From positions 5,069,001-5,133,000 of the forward strand of contig OZ014411.1 in the NCBI GenBank assembly GCA_963965975.1: DNA of 64,000 nt. The letters run 5' to 3'. The position numbers and the translations under genes were made by a program. The stretch's first letter is position 1. Each line of letters starts with the position of its first letter. Origin of the DNA: Xestospongia bergquistia (Eukaryota > Porifera > Demospongiae > Haplosclerida > Petrosiidae). This document shows, one piece after another, positions 1-13,500 of this stretch. Below the pieces are notes generated by a model. That model was not told the origin of the DNA. It was given only the letters and a program-made list of their open reading frames with translations, and made no database searches.

Positions 1-434
1 AAGTTATTAAAACCCAATATGTGATAAGAGTCTTTCTGGATACCAAATTTCATGACTTACTGTTCAAGATGGTTTCATAACAACTGTTTGTGTGCAAGCG
101 TTCATTCTAAATTTGTTTGTGCATCTGGTACCATTTTGTATCTATGGACACAATTATATTTTTGAAATAAAACTATTTAGCAATTGTTATAGCACTCAAT
201 AAATTCACTAAAATTAGTACACCTAATTAATAGAAGGCTTAAAGGATACTGAGTTGGTAATAATGTGATATTTATTACTTTATAATTGTTAGAAGGTCAA
301 TTGTAAACATGTAATACACTGGATATTCTACATCCACAACAAACCAATATACACAATAGAGAATAGGTAAATTGAGAGTAGTACATCCTCAGTACTACTT
401 TAACACTTCACTATAGTAGTTATCATATACATAC

Positions 435-670
435 CTCTCCACTTCCTCTGTACCCTAACTCTACAAGCTGTCTGGCTAATTCTTCATCCTAAACAATTGC
501 AATAAAAGGTAGTCACTATTCATATGCTAATAGCTCAAGGTAAGCTACAATAGTACCTCTAAATAGTACAAATCTGTAGGTGTGATCTGAGAATCTAAAT
601 AGTGTTCATATGTGGCGAATTCAGTGACAATACTGTCAGCAACACTTGGACCTTCTTCACCAGCAGCCAT
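435..670 (-). CDS. CFAP299: CFAP299 (C4orf22-type) 5' end, partial
   Basis: First two coding exons of a cilia- and flagella-associated protein, read right to left. Exon 1 is 670-557 (38 codons from ATG at 670, donor GT at 556-555); exon 2 is 488-435 (18 codons). Both are phase 0. The peptide contains LDSQITPTDLYYLE running into DEELARQLVELGYRG, the conserved N-terminal block of animal CFAP299 as I remember it. The rest must lie beyond the left edge, because I find no further exon in 1-430. The family is tied to motile cilia and sperm flagella; its molecular role is poorly known. The short conserved block makes the identification good despite only 56 codons being present. Confidence 0.85.
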
Positions 671-1696
671 TTTATGGAATGGTAGCCTTGGTAACCGCAT
701 ACATACCTTTTGCGCATGCTCAAGGTTTAGAATCGCCGCGTGCTGTTTATAATAATTATTTTGTATACTTAGTTACCTCCAGGCGAGAAGAGTCCAATTA
801 TTACTATATAATTATTTGATATCAGTAATTGTGTTGTGATAGGTTTGGCGCATAAAAAGAATGTAAATGCAATTAACTTTTACGAAATGACTACACAAAA
901 ACTATAAACAGCTTGGATATCAAATTCACAGGGGCAACACGCTCAACTACGAGGGTATGACCGTGTAGGCCTCGTTTTGAGTACTTCAGAAACAAAACTA
1001 ATGATTTCAGCGACTCTTAGAAAGCTATTATTTATGAATAATTAAATAGCTCTATTAACGGAAAGAAAAGGATGCGAACGGAGAATACTATTTCAACATA
1101 AAGCATAGTCTCCTACTTCTGGCAGTAAATATAGACTACATATTTCCTGATTTGATGTTCAGCTTGAAAGAAGATTCAGGATCTTCACTGTATGACTGAT
1201 AAGCCAGTTGTCATGACAGTAAGCCTGGCCTCGCGAGATTCTATAAACCAAGAATAACATAATAATTTTTCCGTGAGCACGCTGCATCACTGATATTGAA
1301 ATAACTTTTTCCTTTTATTAGTCTCAAGTCCAAGTCCTTCTTTGAGGTATGGTTTGAGATTTTTGAGAAAAAATAACAAAGAGACCAATCACATACTTGA
1401 AATCTCCAGACTTTATATTCAATAATATAATATTTTCAAGATCCTATTTTCAAACTAATATTATATATTAACATGTTCGTTTCAACAATGTCTATGAACT
1501 TAGACATATAAGAGAAACATTTTGGTCATTTTATAATAATACAAAAATTGAGTGGGTATTAAAAAATAACATCACAAAATTAATTTTGAATGAGGTATTT
1601 ATTAATTGAAGTGTAGATAACAAATTATTGAGTAGCCAATTTTCTACAGTTAAAGATACTATGTTGTATATGTAATGATACTACTGTATTTCTGTG
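671..1696. other. Intergenic stretch
   Basis: Sequence upstream of the CFAP299 start and downstream of the next minus-strand gene. I see no exon with plausible splice sites and no clear repeat. The first hundred bases probably hold the CFAP299 promoter, but no specific element is recognisable. Confidence 0.5.
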
Positions 1697-3095
1697 CTAA
1701 TAATTGTCTTCACTTTTAGATTCTTCTTTCTTCTGTTTTTTTTCCTGACTAGGTATTGTTTGTATTTGTTGTTTGTTGAGCATATCTTGTAAATCTTTTA
1801 AAGGAATTTCAAATTTCTCATAATCTGGACAAATTGGAACATAATTTCGAATAACTAAGTGACAAAACGTTTTGTCATGTTTTGCTTCAGTTATTTTCAC
1901 ATCGAATGGATTAAGGGTGAGGCATTTTGTAGGATGATTGTTGGGGTAATAAAGGGCAAAGACATAATGATCCCAGCTAACAGGAACACTTTTTTTTATC
2001 GAACCTATATAGAAATAAGAAGCAGATTGTTTGATGACAAGATTAGATAAATCATCCAAATTTGGGAATATTGGTAATGGGTCTTCACCATTTTCAAAAA
2101 CACAGACCATAATGACATAACACACTTCTTTTCCATAACGTAAAGTACCTCCTCTTTTATAGCGGACAAGTTTTTTTTCACCTTGAAAACTGCAAACATA
2201 ACTATCAAGAAGATTTGTAAACTCCAAAGATAGTTTTACTGTACCATACATTGAATTTGAACGGAACAGATAAGAAGGTTTAAAGCTCACTCCTAATTCC
2301 TTACATGTCTTCATTAAATCTTTGTCATCTGGATTTTCATATACATTTCTTTCTATACCCCACCATGAGAAATAACCAGAACACGGTATGAACATAGAGT
2401 TGTCAATTGGAGTAAATGTTCCTGCATCATTTATTATGTATGAGTAACCTTTACTTCCACTTTTTGGTTGTGCTTGAAATTTCAATCCAGATGAGATGAT
2501 TCTCTCTGCTCTATCATAATGTGTAATATGTGCTACTCTCTGCACATTAATACGATAATCTGGTTGTTTTATTTTATCACACTTAGGTGGTAAATGTTGT
2601 ATGAAATTGTCTTCACCCCAAGGTTGATTAAATGTGAACTCTCCTGGAAAGAACACCTCATATTTCTTTCCTTTGAAGAAACTGTAAAATGAACAACATA
2701 ATAATTGTGAGTATTTGATAAATAATATTTCTGCTTATCTAACACTTCTTTAATTTACTGTTATTCATTATCATCAAACTTACTCTCCTGGGAGCCCTGT
2801 GTGTTCCATTTTCAGTGATAGTATATTTTCCACTAAAAATCAGTATGAACAATGCTGCACAGTATTCCAACTGACTTCTTATATAGGAATCATGTCTTAA
2901 TCCACTGCTAATAATAAATAAATCAGTCTGATATATGAATATTAATTATCCGTACCATTTTTGTTACAGGCTCTTATTGTCTTGTTTACAACACTGATAG
3001 ACAGTAAATGACACTACCTTTATTTGATGATAAGGAGTGGTGTTACTACTGATAGTAACGGTAGTTTTAAGAGAATGATATATGAAGTCAGCCAT
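1697..3095 (-). CDS. Uncharacterised protein, possible ART-like fold
   Basis: Three exons are visible: 3095-3018 (26 codons, starts MADFIYHSLKT), 2927-2784 (48 codons) and 2681-1697 (about 327 codons, ends in a lysine/glutamate-rich tail). Exons 1 and 2 join in phase 0. Exon 3 needs two bases carried over from exon 2, which the good donor at 2783 does not give, so a mini-exon, another donor or a one-base lesion is missing from this model. Exon 3 carries VAHITHYDRAERIISSGLKF followed later by GYFSWWGI. The H-x-T-H plus Ile-Ile-x-x-Gly arrangement recalls the first motif of DarT-like and RNA 2'-phosphotransferase-like ADP-ribosyltransferase folds. That is a weak inference and catalytic residues cannot be assigned. 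A decayed copy follows at 4.4-5.1 kb. Confidence 0.6.
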
Positions 3096-3099
3096 CTTG

Positions 3100-4430
3100 T
3101 TTACTTTAGGACTTTTAATTAGATTAATTTATTAATAAAACGCATCTTCTACCGTATCCTTACAGTGGTAGATCATTTATTCAGCTTAGACTTTCTGCAT
3201 GTATTATTTGTAATTCTTCCAAAGAAATTGTGATATGTTTTTTCATTAAAATAATCTCAATAGAACAAATAATGTAAAGGGAATGATGCATGGCCGATTC
3301 ATGTACATTTTATAGGAGAAATAATTAAAGTTAATTAAATGTATATACTTAGTATTGTTGAAATGTTTGAAAGTATAGTAAATCTGGACACTTTGAGTGA
3401 TGAGCTTTTTATGTAAATGACACATTCCATTGAGACTTACATGCATTAGACCTATTAGCTGTATAGCTAGCTATGATGTACTATACCTACATTATCACCA
3501 TAACTAGATAATTTAGGTATAGTGAATATTGAGATATAATGCTTGACACTGACTAAATCTATTCAATGTTTGTTTTTAATTTGAACTTATCTATTATTTT
3601 GTCCATCTCAGAAGTGCTACAATTCAACATGCAACAACATATCACATATTAGTACACACATAGATATACACACAATACCTCCTAATAATATTAGTGTGAC
3701 TTTGTTTGTTTTGGAGATTTAAACTTTATTACAGTGGTGTACATTATTCCCCAGTTATCAACAGCACCAGATGTGACAGGCATTGCTAGTTCAGGAATTT
3801 TTGTCTCTGTATTGTAAATCTCAGAAAATTCGGGCATTCATTTTGTTCAACATAGACTAAAAATGTTGAAATACTTAAAAACACTGTGTTAGCATTTCTG
3901 TTGGCTTTGTAAATTACCCAATAGATTTATATTTTGTAATACTCCACTTTTGACAGTTTCATCTTAAAAGGATCAACAGTCATGACTTGCTGTGTAGGAT
4001 AATATCAAGCAAACATGTGATGATTGTAACTGGTGTAGAATTTTTGTGTTTGATTTTTGACCCACATGAAAATTGTTATGAATATGGGTAATAGTAAGTT
4101 TAGATAAATTTGTATTTCAAAGTCTAGTCAGCTCTTGTGCATTGTTAGCAATATAGATTATAATCATACAACAGTATTTAGACATAACTTCTTTTTGATT
4201 ACATAAAGTACCTTCTTAGAGGACATTTTTGTGACTTCCCTGAAATTAAGCATAATAATCAATTATGCTATCATATGTTAAAGAGAAGATTACATACCTT
4301 TCTTGGGTTAACTACAACAGAAAGTGAACTATTCACATTGGTCATAGGATGTGGTATTTTCCCTGTGTATAATTATATAGCTAAGATATCCTGAGATATA
4401 AATCTATTTACTGAGTCTATATGTCTAACC
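3100..4430. other. Stretch without a recognisable gene
   Basis: AT-rich DNA between the ART-like gene and its decayed copy. Since the downstream copy keeps only the 5' half of the gene, this stretch may include its unrecognisable 3' half. No open exon with convincing splice sites was found. Confidence 0.4.
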
Positions 4431-4449
4431 ATAATCTCCTTTTATCTGT

Positions 4450-5136
4450 TTTGCTAGAAATTGTATCTGGATTGAGTGATGGTTTCTGCTGAATCATAAT
4501 GTGTAATGTGTACCATTTCTCTTCAGTTTTATCTATTTTAAGAGAAAAATCTGGCTGTTTTGATTTTTGTAGTTCAATGGCAAGTTGAATGAATATATCA
4601 AACCCTACGGTTGATTAAATGTGAAGACACCAGGAAAGAACACATCATATATTGTCATCTTAAAAGAACTATAAAACAAATTATATTCTATACTAAACTC
4701 TAATTAATCATAAATTTTGATTCTAAATATTCATCAAAGCATTCTTGGACATTTTAGACAGTACAAGTACAACATTTAAATAGTAACAAATGTGCTTTAT
4801 TAATTTTAAACTAAGATATCCTGAAACTATAAGATTATCTTTCCTTGCAGCTGTTGTGCCATTTGTACAATGTTTATAATAAATATAGTCTAACTCTTGT
4901 TTAAGACTTCTTATAAATAGTAAAAGTAGTCTAATGCTCAAATTTTATTACATTAATTTGTTACTATAATTATATACATTTATAATATTACAGTATGTGT
5001 GCATTAATTGTGATTAACAGTTAATAGTCTACTATACTTCCAGACAGTAAGAGATGTGATAAAAGTGATGCTACCTTTACTTGATGGTAGTCAATGGTGT
5101 TAATACTGATAGTAACAGTTGTTTTGAGATAGATTT
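4450..5136 (-). pseudogene. Decayed tandem copy of the ART-like gene
   Basis: Three blocks match exons of the gene at 1.7-3.1 kb, in the same order and orientation. Exon 1 remnant (about 5136-5075) reads LKTTVTISINTIDYHQVK but lacks the start codon. Exon 2 remnant (about 4939-4826) has a deletion and frameshift before a block ending NGTTAARKD. Exon 3 remnant (about 4664-4450) begins with FFPGVFTFNQP, then has an in-frame stop and a frameshift before QKSKQPDFSLKIDKTEE. Several lesions mean it cannot encode the full protein. It shows a local tandem duplication followed by decay. Confidence 0.7.
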
Positions 5137-5414
5137 AATAATGATACAAGAAGTACATTGATGTTAGTAATACTTGTTGATTATTATAATAAATTTTACT
5201 AGGAGCATTAAAATTAACATGATTATAATTGTAAAAAAATTGTCCTAAAAGTCTTCCAATGGTGATAATAATAAACAATTAAACAGTATTATTCTAAGCA
5301 GTCAACTTGTTGTGTACTATATAGAATGTTAGGTGTTGATTTTTCTCTCATAACTGTGTATTCTTGTTTCCTTATAAATTGGTTATTCAAATTTACTGTA
5401 AAAGTATAACAAGT

Positions 5415-6486
5415 TTAAGTTGTTTTACGTTGTCTCACAATAACCAGCACTAAAATAATGTTAAATATATAATTAATAACTAATAATAACACTAGTAAGA
5501 TTAATAAACCAATACTGAATCCACTAGTAGAGAACATATCCTTTGTACATGTGGTTAGCATAGTAATGATAGGAGTTACCTGTTATAGGTTCTGATGAAC
5601 TACTGCTACTTGTAGCAGTGACATTACCAATGGTACCAGCAGCTACTGGAGACTGTACACTGGTAGATTCCAGCCTATCTCACTCTCATGGTCACTGTTA
5701 CCTGAGTAACAAATCCTGGTCCATTCACTACCACACGAGATATGTCAACCACTGGCAATGATTAATGGGTTACTTCCATCTGTACAAGTAACATAAGTAG
5801 GAGGTCCATCAGAGACATTGAAGGTAAAAGTGAAGACAGGAGAGTTAGCATCTCTTGTGAAGATGAGAGAAAACTGCATAGATGGATTTGCATCAGGACC
5901 ATCTATACAAAGAGTTAAAAACATCACTTCATTAATTGTAAAGTCACTAACCATTATTATTGTAAGTAACAGTTCTGTATACTCCTACAACTAGTGTTTG
6001 ATTCACTCCTTTCTTATCAGGAATGACACAGGTGTACAAACCATCATAACCTGACAGTCCTCCATTTCTAGCAAGTGCAATCTGACCTGTGAACCTCTTA
6101 GAGAAAATTGGACGTGGTGCATTTGGAGAATTAAAGTTTCCATCAAACAGAGGTAATTGTGTACCATCAGGATAATACCATAGTCCAATATCAGAACCAC
6201 TATTAGCACTTTGACACCACAAGGCATCATTGGTATTTTGGGAATCGTCATCCATGTCAATGTCATAAAATTGTCCACCATATATCATCGAGAAGTCTAG
6301 TATAATCCTTGTCTCATATGGTAGATACAGCTGTACCCCTGTTATTATCAACTATATCACTGATGACTCTAACGATAACTACTTACCATTATTAGGTCTG
6401 TTGTTAGGTTCTTGTCCGTCTCCTAGTTGTACTAGTACTAGTAGAAACATATGACACAACAATAATGTTTCCACTAATTTAACCAT
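5415..6486 (-). pseudogene. Ig-like single-pass receptor, disrupted
   Basis: Four exons on the minus strand. Exon 1 (6486-6387) encodes a clear signal peptide, a Leu/Val-rich core ending near GDGQEP. Exon 2 (6338-5952) joins in phase and encodes an Ig-like domain with an LWCQSA ... YTCVIPDKKG cysteine pair. Exon 3 (5902-5580) encodes a second Ig-like region and a Ser/Thr-rich stalk. Exon 4 (5523-5415) encodes a hydrophobic membrane segment and a short RQRKTT tail. Exon 3 is broken: the frame shifts near 5750 (TGA at 5747-5745), the shifted frame meets TAG at 5677-5675, and it shifts again near 5650 to reach VAAGTIGNVTATSSSSS. Three lesions in a region that still reads as Ig-plus-stalk argue for a young pseudogene; a sequence error is the alternative. 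Confidence 0.65.
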
Positions 6487-6581
6487 TTTTTAAAGAGTTA
6501 GTGCTGATGTAGTGAACTCTCACTGAAACTCACTTTAGTAAACTATTAACACGATATAAATATATATAAATCACTTACATA

Positions 6582-6702
6582 CTATAGGAATTCTATCTTC
6601 TTATGTTGTCTTAATACAACTAGTCCTAACATTATAATAATAAATACTGTAACAGTTAACACTAGTTCCAGTGATGTTGACAAAGCAATAACAATTAATC
6701 CA
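6582..6702 (-). pseudogene. Orphan membrane-anchor exon of a paralogous receptor
   Basis: A 121-base exon with acceptor AG at 6704-6703 and stop TAG at 6584-6582. It encodes a hydrophobic segment followed by RQHKKIEFL and mirrors the last exon of the adjacent Ig-like receptor (same phase, similar opening Gly, tail beginning RQ). No matching Ig or signal-peptide exons are recognisable upstream, so it looks like the surviving 3' end of a second tandem receptor. Confidence 0.5.
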
Positions 6703-7549
6703 CTAGAGAACAAAGTGATGCAAAATTATATCCTAATTGAAAATCATAAAGGTGACTTTATTGTGTTATTGTGTCATGATATAGGGTAGATTCTACAGTA
6801 TATAGTTTTATTATATCTAGTTCTATTGGATCATTCTTATCTCATTTCATTAATTTTATCACAAATGAATGATTTACTTAATCGGCAAGTTTGCATGATA
6901 CATTATAATATACAATATTTTATTAATAGACCATATTTTATATTTTAGACCAATTGTCATTAAAATTTTGTTTTCTAAAATGAGAAATGTCTTTCTCTTT
7001 GTCATATTCAAATCCAGCTATTTCATGTGTTACAGAAAGTTAGAACAAATACCTCGACTTATCTTGTAGCCCCCTCCTATTACACTTTCACTGGCTGTCT
7101 CTGATAAGTGATATTTTTTAGCTAAAGTCATATCAGATTCTTCTGGTGATATTTTATTACTTAGGATCTTCAGATAATAATGTTATTATTAAGATGACTA
7201 AAAAGGTTGATTGACATGCTATATCACAAGTTTTGTACATGACAGAACTGAACAATACTAATATTACAAAATTATTTAATTTCCAAAGCAAGTAGGATTA
7301 TCTCATTCAAGTCTGACTTTGAATAAATGTTACTAGAATAATTTATTGATTTATCAAGCAATTTCATTGGTCTTAATGTGTCATAGGACTGTTGCATACC
7401 AAGTGGAAAAAGAAGGAACTTTAACAAATTAAACTCTTTATTATTTTCATATAATAATTAATATGCTGACAGTGTTAAAAGTAATGCCTAGTTACCATAG
7501 TATAACAATATCAGGACCTATAAATGACCAATACATGTTAAATAGGATT
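6703..7549. other. Stretch with one possible minus-strand exon
   Basis: Mostly AT-rich and featureless. A minus-strand open stretch at about 7187-7052 reads ISPEESDMTLAKKYHL and ends at a GT donor (CGAG|gtattt). It could be an exon of the lost receptor paralogue, but I cannot connect it to anything. Confidence 0.25.
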
Positions 7550-10500
7550 TTATTTTAATGCTGGGTCAGTCCACCGAGTTTGAGCATATTCCTCAGCCAT
7601 ACTACAGAAAGCATTGTAGTTGACATCATTTCGACCTCCCACTTGTACACAAAATTTGCTATAGATAATGCCAAATTCCATTTTGCTCACAAGACCACTC
7701 AAATCAAGCTCACTGAGGACACGATGAAACTAAAAATAAAGAGAATATGCATTAAACAAGTGGATGTTCATTGAACAACAACAACAATAACTACAACATG
7801 TCATATAGATTTCACTATTGTAAAGTGTGTACAATTGCATGTGTGAAAAACATACTTGTCCTTTAGTAACACTACCAATATGGACTCTGTCATAATCTTC
7901 AAACAATGGAAATAATTGTATACGTCTTACTCGTACCTGTAAAAATTATTTGAAAATAAATGCAAGTGTGCAAGTGTCACAATGTTACAAACCCTCTCTG
8001 CTAATCTGTGCATACATTTCTGTAGTGTCTGCTCTTCTTCTGGAGATAGCTGATTCAGGTCCACTTCTACTGGAGGAACAAATTGACTGACCTATAAATT
8101 AATACAAGAAATATTCTTGAATTAAATGTTAATTTATGTAACCTCAACAGTTGGCATTTTCTCCAGCTCTTTGATTGTGAATATCGACTCTATTTCATCA
8201 GAGAATTGTATATAGTTGACATAGTTTTCATCTTTACTGGAACGATACCTATTATATAAGAAGACCTGACTAGAAGAATCCTAACTCTCAAATGAATAAT
8301 GAATTCTTTGGTGTTATATATGTGTACAGTTGCTTGTTGGAAAAATTTGAATATAATCATTAACCTCAGTATTGTATTAAGCTTCTTCACCTCTTTATGA
8401 ATTTATTTATAATTATAATCATAATATACATAAATGTACATAAACTGGCTAACAAAGTGTGGATAATGAAATACATGTAGTACATTTACATAAAAGCTAT
8501 AATGCACAATATATAAATGTCCATGAGTCTACATTTATGTAATACACTGAATATACATGTACATGTAGTTACCTATTTTCCAGAGCCTGTACTTCCATAA
8601 TGTTAAGACCAAACCCACAGAGATCAAGAGCTCGACGGAATGAGGTGACTGGAATGCGACCTGACCTCAATTTATCATAATCTCTCATAAACTCTAATAC
8701 TCTAACACGTTCCTTGATAACCTACAGAATTATGTAAATGTACAAGTGTTATATAAAATTTACATAATACACTGATTTAAACTTATGATTTATTTATTTA
8801 ATGCACAAACTATAGATCAAGTTCCCTACTTTTGTCTTTATTCTGTCCATAGCTTGATCAGCAAGGCTGTCTAGGTCAGCCATTGAATTGCCCAAATAGC
8901 TTTCCATCTCTACGGCTCTCTTTTTATCAGCTTTAATCGTAGCTAAACGTTGTTCATACTTGTCAACAAAAGGAATGTGAGGTTGAAGCTCAGCAAGAAA
9001 CTAGTATAAAGGAATAAAGACAGGCAGTTTGATTATGTACACTGAACTTGTACATTCAATTAGCAATAGTATGTAAACATGTACCTTGAGATAGTTAAAT
9101 CCATTAGCATCAGAGAACCGGAGTGATATGACAGCCACTTCTTCATCGGTGGCAGGTAATTCAAGGTAAGAGAGACAGCGATGTAGTTGAGCTGGTGTGA
9201 CATATCCAATATTATGTCTAACATAAAAATATATGGACATGTAAACTTGTTACGTGCACACATAATCATTTGAAAATATACTTATAAGTAATGTTAAAAG
9301 TGTCATCAAGAATATACACACATAACATATATAACATGTACTCTGATCTTTGTGGTCATTCTGAGCTGGTCCAGTTTTGGATATTACTTTCTACTTTACT
9401 TTATATAAATAGGTTTTTATATTGTGTATAGATATATGTAATACTCGACTCTCACCTGTCAAAGTCTTGGAAACAAGGTTTCACTAAAGTTCTTCTCTGA
9501 CTTACAACATCTCTCATTCGTTTCAATGCATTAACTAGCACTTGCTTCTGATGTTCCGTAGCACAAGACTGGAAATCTAATGCTCCCATTGGTAATAGGT
9601 TGGGTTTGTTGCTAGGTTCATTAGGCCATTGTTCAAATACTATAGGAGCAATAAAGACACAAGATATAAGTACAACCAAATGTGACACACTCTTGAAGCA
9701 CAGTTTATAAGTAGTGAATCTACATGTCCTATTTAAGTTTACATACAATGGTCTTAGTACAGTTAGGATGTCTCTATTTCAAAGAGAATTCACTCAATTG
9801 GATCTACAACATTACAATTATATACCTTTATCAATATCATGAAGAAAGATCTTCCAAGCGATAGCACACGTATCAGGTTGTTGATGGTCAGAGTAATGTT
9901 GACAGAGAGCTTCGAATTGAGCAGCAGAAATGTGAGGCAGACCCATAGCATTTAAACCCTAGTAAAAAAACACTTATTAATGATTATATACATGTATTCT
10001 AAACTTACTTGTCTAAATCTTTCAGTAGATATGAACCCACTCCTGAGGGGATCAAAGTCTTGAAAATGCTCACTGACTCTGATACGATTGACTAAAACAT
10101 GTTCACGAATACGTGGAATAAGATCAGTTAATACATTGACTGGATCTTGGATAGGGACTGTAACTTCTGGTGATGGAGAACTAAAGAAGATTTATTGAAA
10201 CAGTTTATATACATTTTAATATACAGAAGAAGTGCAGTGGAAAATGCACCTAGTCTCTAATTTGTAATTTTGGAATAATAGTTGTGTAAAAATAAATACA
10301 TGTATATATTTGCATATGTAGATATAGTCAAGAACTTGTAAGTGCATAAGTTATACATGTAGCATTGTGCAATATAAAGAATTATAGCCATACTGCAGTT
10401 TTCTTACTCAATTGTTACACTCCTTTCTACATCTTGACCAGTATACTCTTCATCAATAGCTTGAATGAAGGCAGAATAATTAATGTCACCACCAATGGGG

Positions 10501-13500
10501 TCCTCAAACTTGCGCTGGATCAACTACATGTACATGAGAGAAAAACTCATGCATGTGTCTTAGTAATTCTAATATGACTACAAGATAATGTGAGGGTACA
10601 CATATATGTACATGTACAAGTTGATACCTTCATTTCTTCAGACGTTACTGAAAGTGAAGCAATATGGAGAATTCGCTCAAACTGGGGCTTAGTAACACCA
10701 CGAGTGTAGCCTTTCCCCTATGCAAATAAATTGTTTAAGATAGAGACATCCATTTATCTCATCATCCATCCATCTTCTCTCTCTTTTTAAATCCAGTCAC
10801 CTTTCTATCACTTCAAACATCACTTCAATTTTGGCTTACCCTATCAAAATCTCTAAAATAAGGATAGAGAAGCAATCTCCTCTTTTTAACTTCACCTTTT
10901 AGTCTCCAAAGAACAGACTCTAATTGATTCTCTTTACTAGATGAGCTTAATGTATTTAATGACTACATAGGACAAAAATTATACAGATACATAGAACCAA
11001 CTTAATCAAAGAGAATTATTTATAATACTGCTTAGCAAACACACACAAAGTAATATAATTATATTGAATGGATACTCAATTGAATTTTTTCATTACCCTA
11101 TATAAGTGTCCTCTTAGTGGTCTGAAGACAGATTGTGTTGGTTTCTTTTCAAGATTGGGTACATTGAAAGCTGCAGATGTAAATTAAATAGTACATAGAT
11201 ATTGCTATTATAAGTGTTTATACATTACATGTACATGGCTATATGTATGCTGGCCAAACACATGTACATGTTATAGTAGACTACATATACATGAGTTAGT
11301 AATAAGGTTTTACATGTACATGTATATTGCGTATACCATTCTCCATCATATCACAAAACTCCTTATACTTGACTCTTCCATCAGATATTCGGTAATGATT
11401 GACTATTTTGTTGATTTCCTCTCTAGTGAGATGAGCTCTCTGACCTACTGACAGCGACAAACCACATATAAACTGATTATCAGTAATGATCCCACTGCGT
11501 AGCTTATCATGATCACGAAAAAACTCAGTTGTACGAATGCCATGCTTGTAGACAACATCTCTAAGATAAAAATATATAAATTATTAGGTTAAAAAATGTT
11601 GAAAGTGTGGTTTGAAATCTGTTGATCTTTTAACTTTTGTATGACACTCCTAGAATACTATTGACATTACACAATATGTATGTGAATATAACAATGATAA
11701 TCACCTGATGTGCTGAAATATTTCTTCTAAGCTGGCAACTTCTTGTTTCTGAAGGAATAATAAAAGAATATTTTATGATCAATTGTTTTATAGCATTAGT
11801 CTACTGTGTGCATATCAATGCATATCCATGTCATAGTTAAAGTTTTGTATTTGGATTAAAAGAATTGTAGTATAGTACAAAAAGGACAAAAATAGAAACA
11901 CTGCTGGTGTTTACTCAATAAGGATACTATTAGAATATGATAATAACTCTCATTTCCAATAATGCTATTTTTTACTGCAATACAATTCTTTTCATCATTG
12001 AAAGAGTTATTGTACTTTATCAGACTGTATGTTACTCTACAACAGCAATTAAAGAGATGAAGCTGTATTCAATCTCATAATTAAGTGATAAAATAGTCTT
12101 GAGTTTGAGAATCATTCTTTTGCTTGAATATTTTTGTGTGTCAATGTTTTGTTTGTATTTTTACTAGGAGTTTTTTAAATCTAAGCTATAGTCTAGTGGT
12201 AACAGTATAACTATATGTTCATGTAACTTTGGAAATTACAGAAAGCTAAGTCTTGTTGGTTGCCATAGACAACACTCTAGCCTTATTTATGATGTGACTA
12301 TTTATAATGAGAGTGGGCTTTGAAAACCACAAATAGAAAGTAAAGTGCACTTTATACAACTACATGGCTTACTGGAGGAGAAGGTGGTTTGGGTACTAGA
12401 GGAAGGGCAGGTCTACTGCTTTCCCAGAGCCCCTTAATATCTTGATTAAAACGAAAGTAATTGTACAATTTAATCATTGGATCATAATAACGTTGTGCTA
12501 ATAATGAGATGTCATTTTCTGAAACTTCAGGTGGACCAGGAAAGGCACGATGAAACTAAAAAATATAAAAAAACACTCAAATAGGTCACATTGAATTATT
12601 ACTACATGTAAATATACATGTATCTACTATTATTGTACATGTACAATATGACTACCTATTCATGTACATAATACATGACATTACATGTACATTTCAAAAT
12701 TTAAAATGAAACTGGTACATAAATGTTTTCAAGAGAAGAAGTTGTGTAGAACTAGATTGGGTTCTCAAGACTATTCATATTATTCCATAGAAGTTATATA
12801 ATTACATGTGTACATAGTATACTCATACATATTGGTGAGTTTACCTGGCTCAATGTGATAAATCCCATATGATGTCTATCAAAGTCTTGATAGGATAATC
12901 GGACACTGATACCACGAGACTGTGTAGATAAAACTATTATTATTTAAAGAAAATAGCCAAGCATTAATAAAGATTTCATGCACAAAATCATAATAAAATT
13001 CTGAAGTATATATACAGCCTACATATATAATGATGGTCTAGTACCAAACTACCTTATAGTATTGAGCACATTTCAGTAATAGTTCATCAGTTTTATCTTT
13101 ATTGTCAGGAGAGAGAGTTGTAGATGTCAATGTTGTTGGAGTCCTAGTGAAAATGTGTAGATCACATCAAAGCATCGGGGTATATACAGGTGAGTATTAT
13201 ACAAATTTTATTCAATTACATGTACCTTTGATTGATCTCAATCTGTTCCTTAGGATTACCATCTAACTGATTAGGATTAAAACCTAGAGAGAATATAGTC
13301 CTTATCTCTGTGTTATATGTATCTATACATTTATTATATATACTATAAATGGTTTGTTGATGGCCTGATGGGTGTCCAGAGATGAGGCACAATCGGTTGC
13401 CCCCTCTGTGTACATGTGCATTAGTGTATGAACACTCAGAACAGAAGGATACTAGCTATATTCATTGCTTGCATTGTATTTTCACCAACATACATACATG

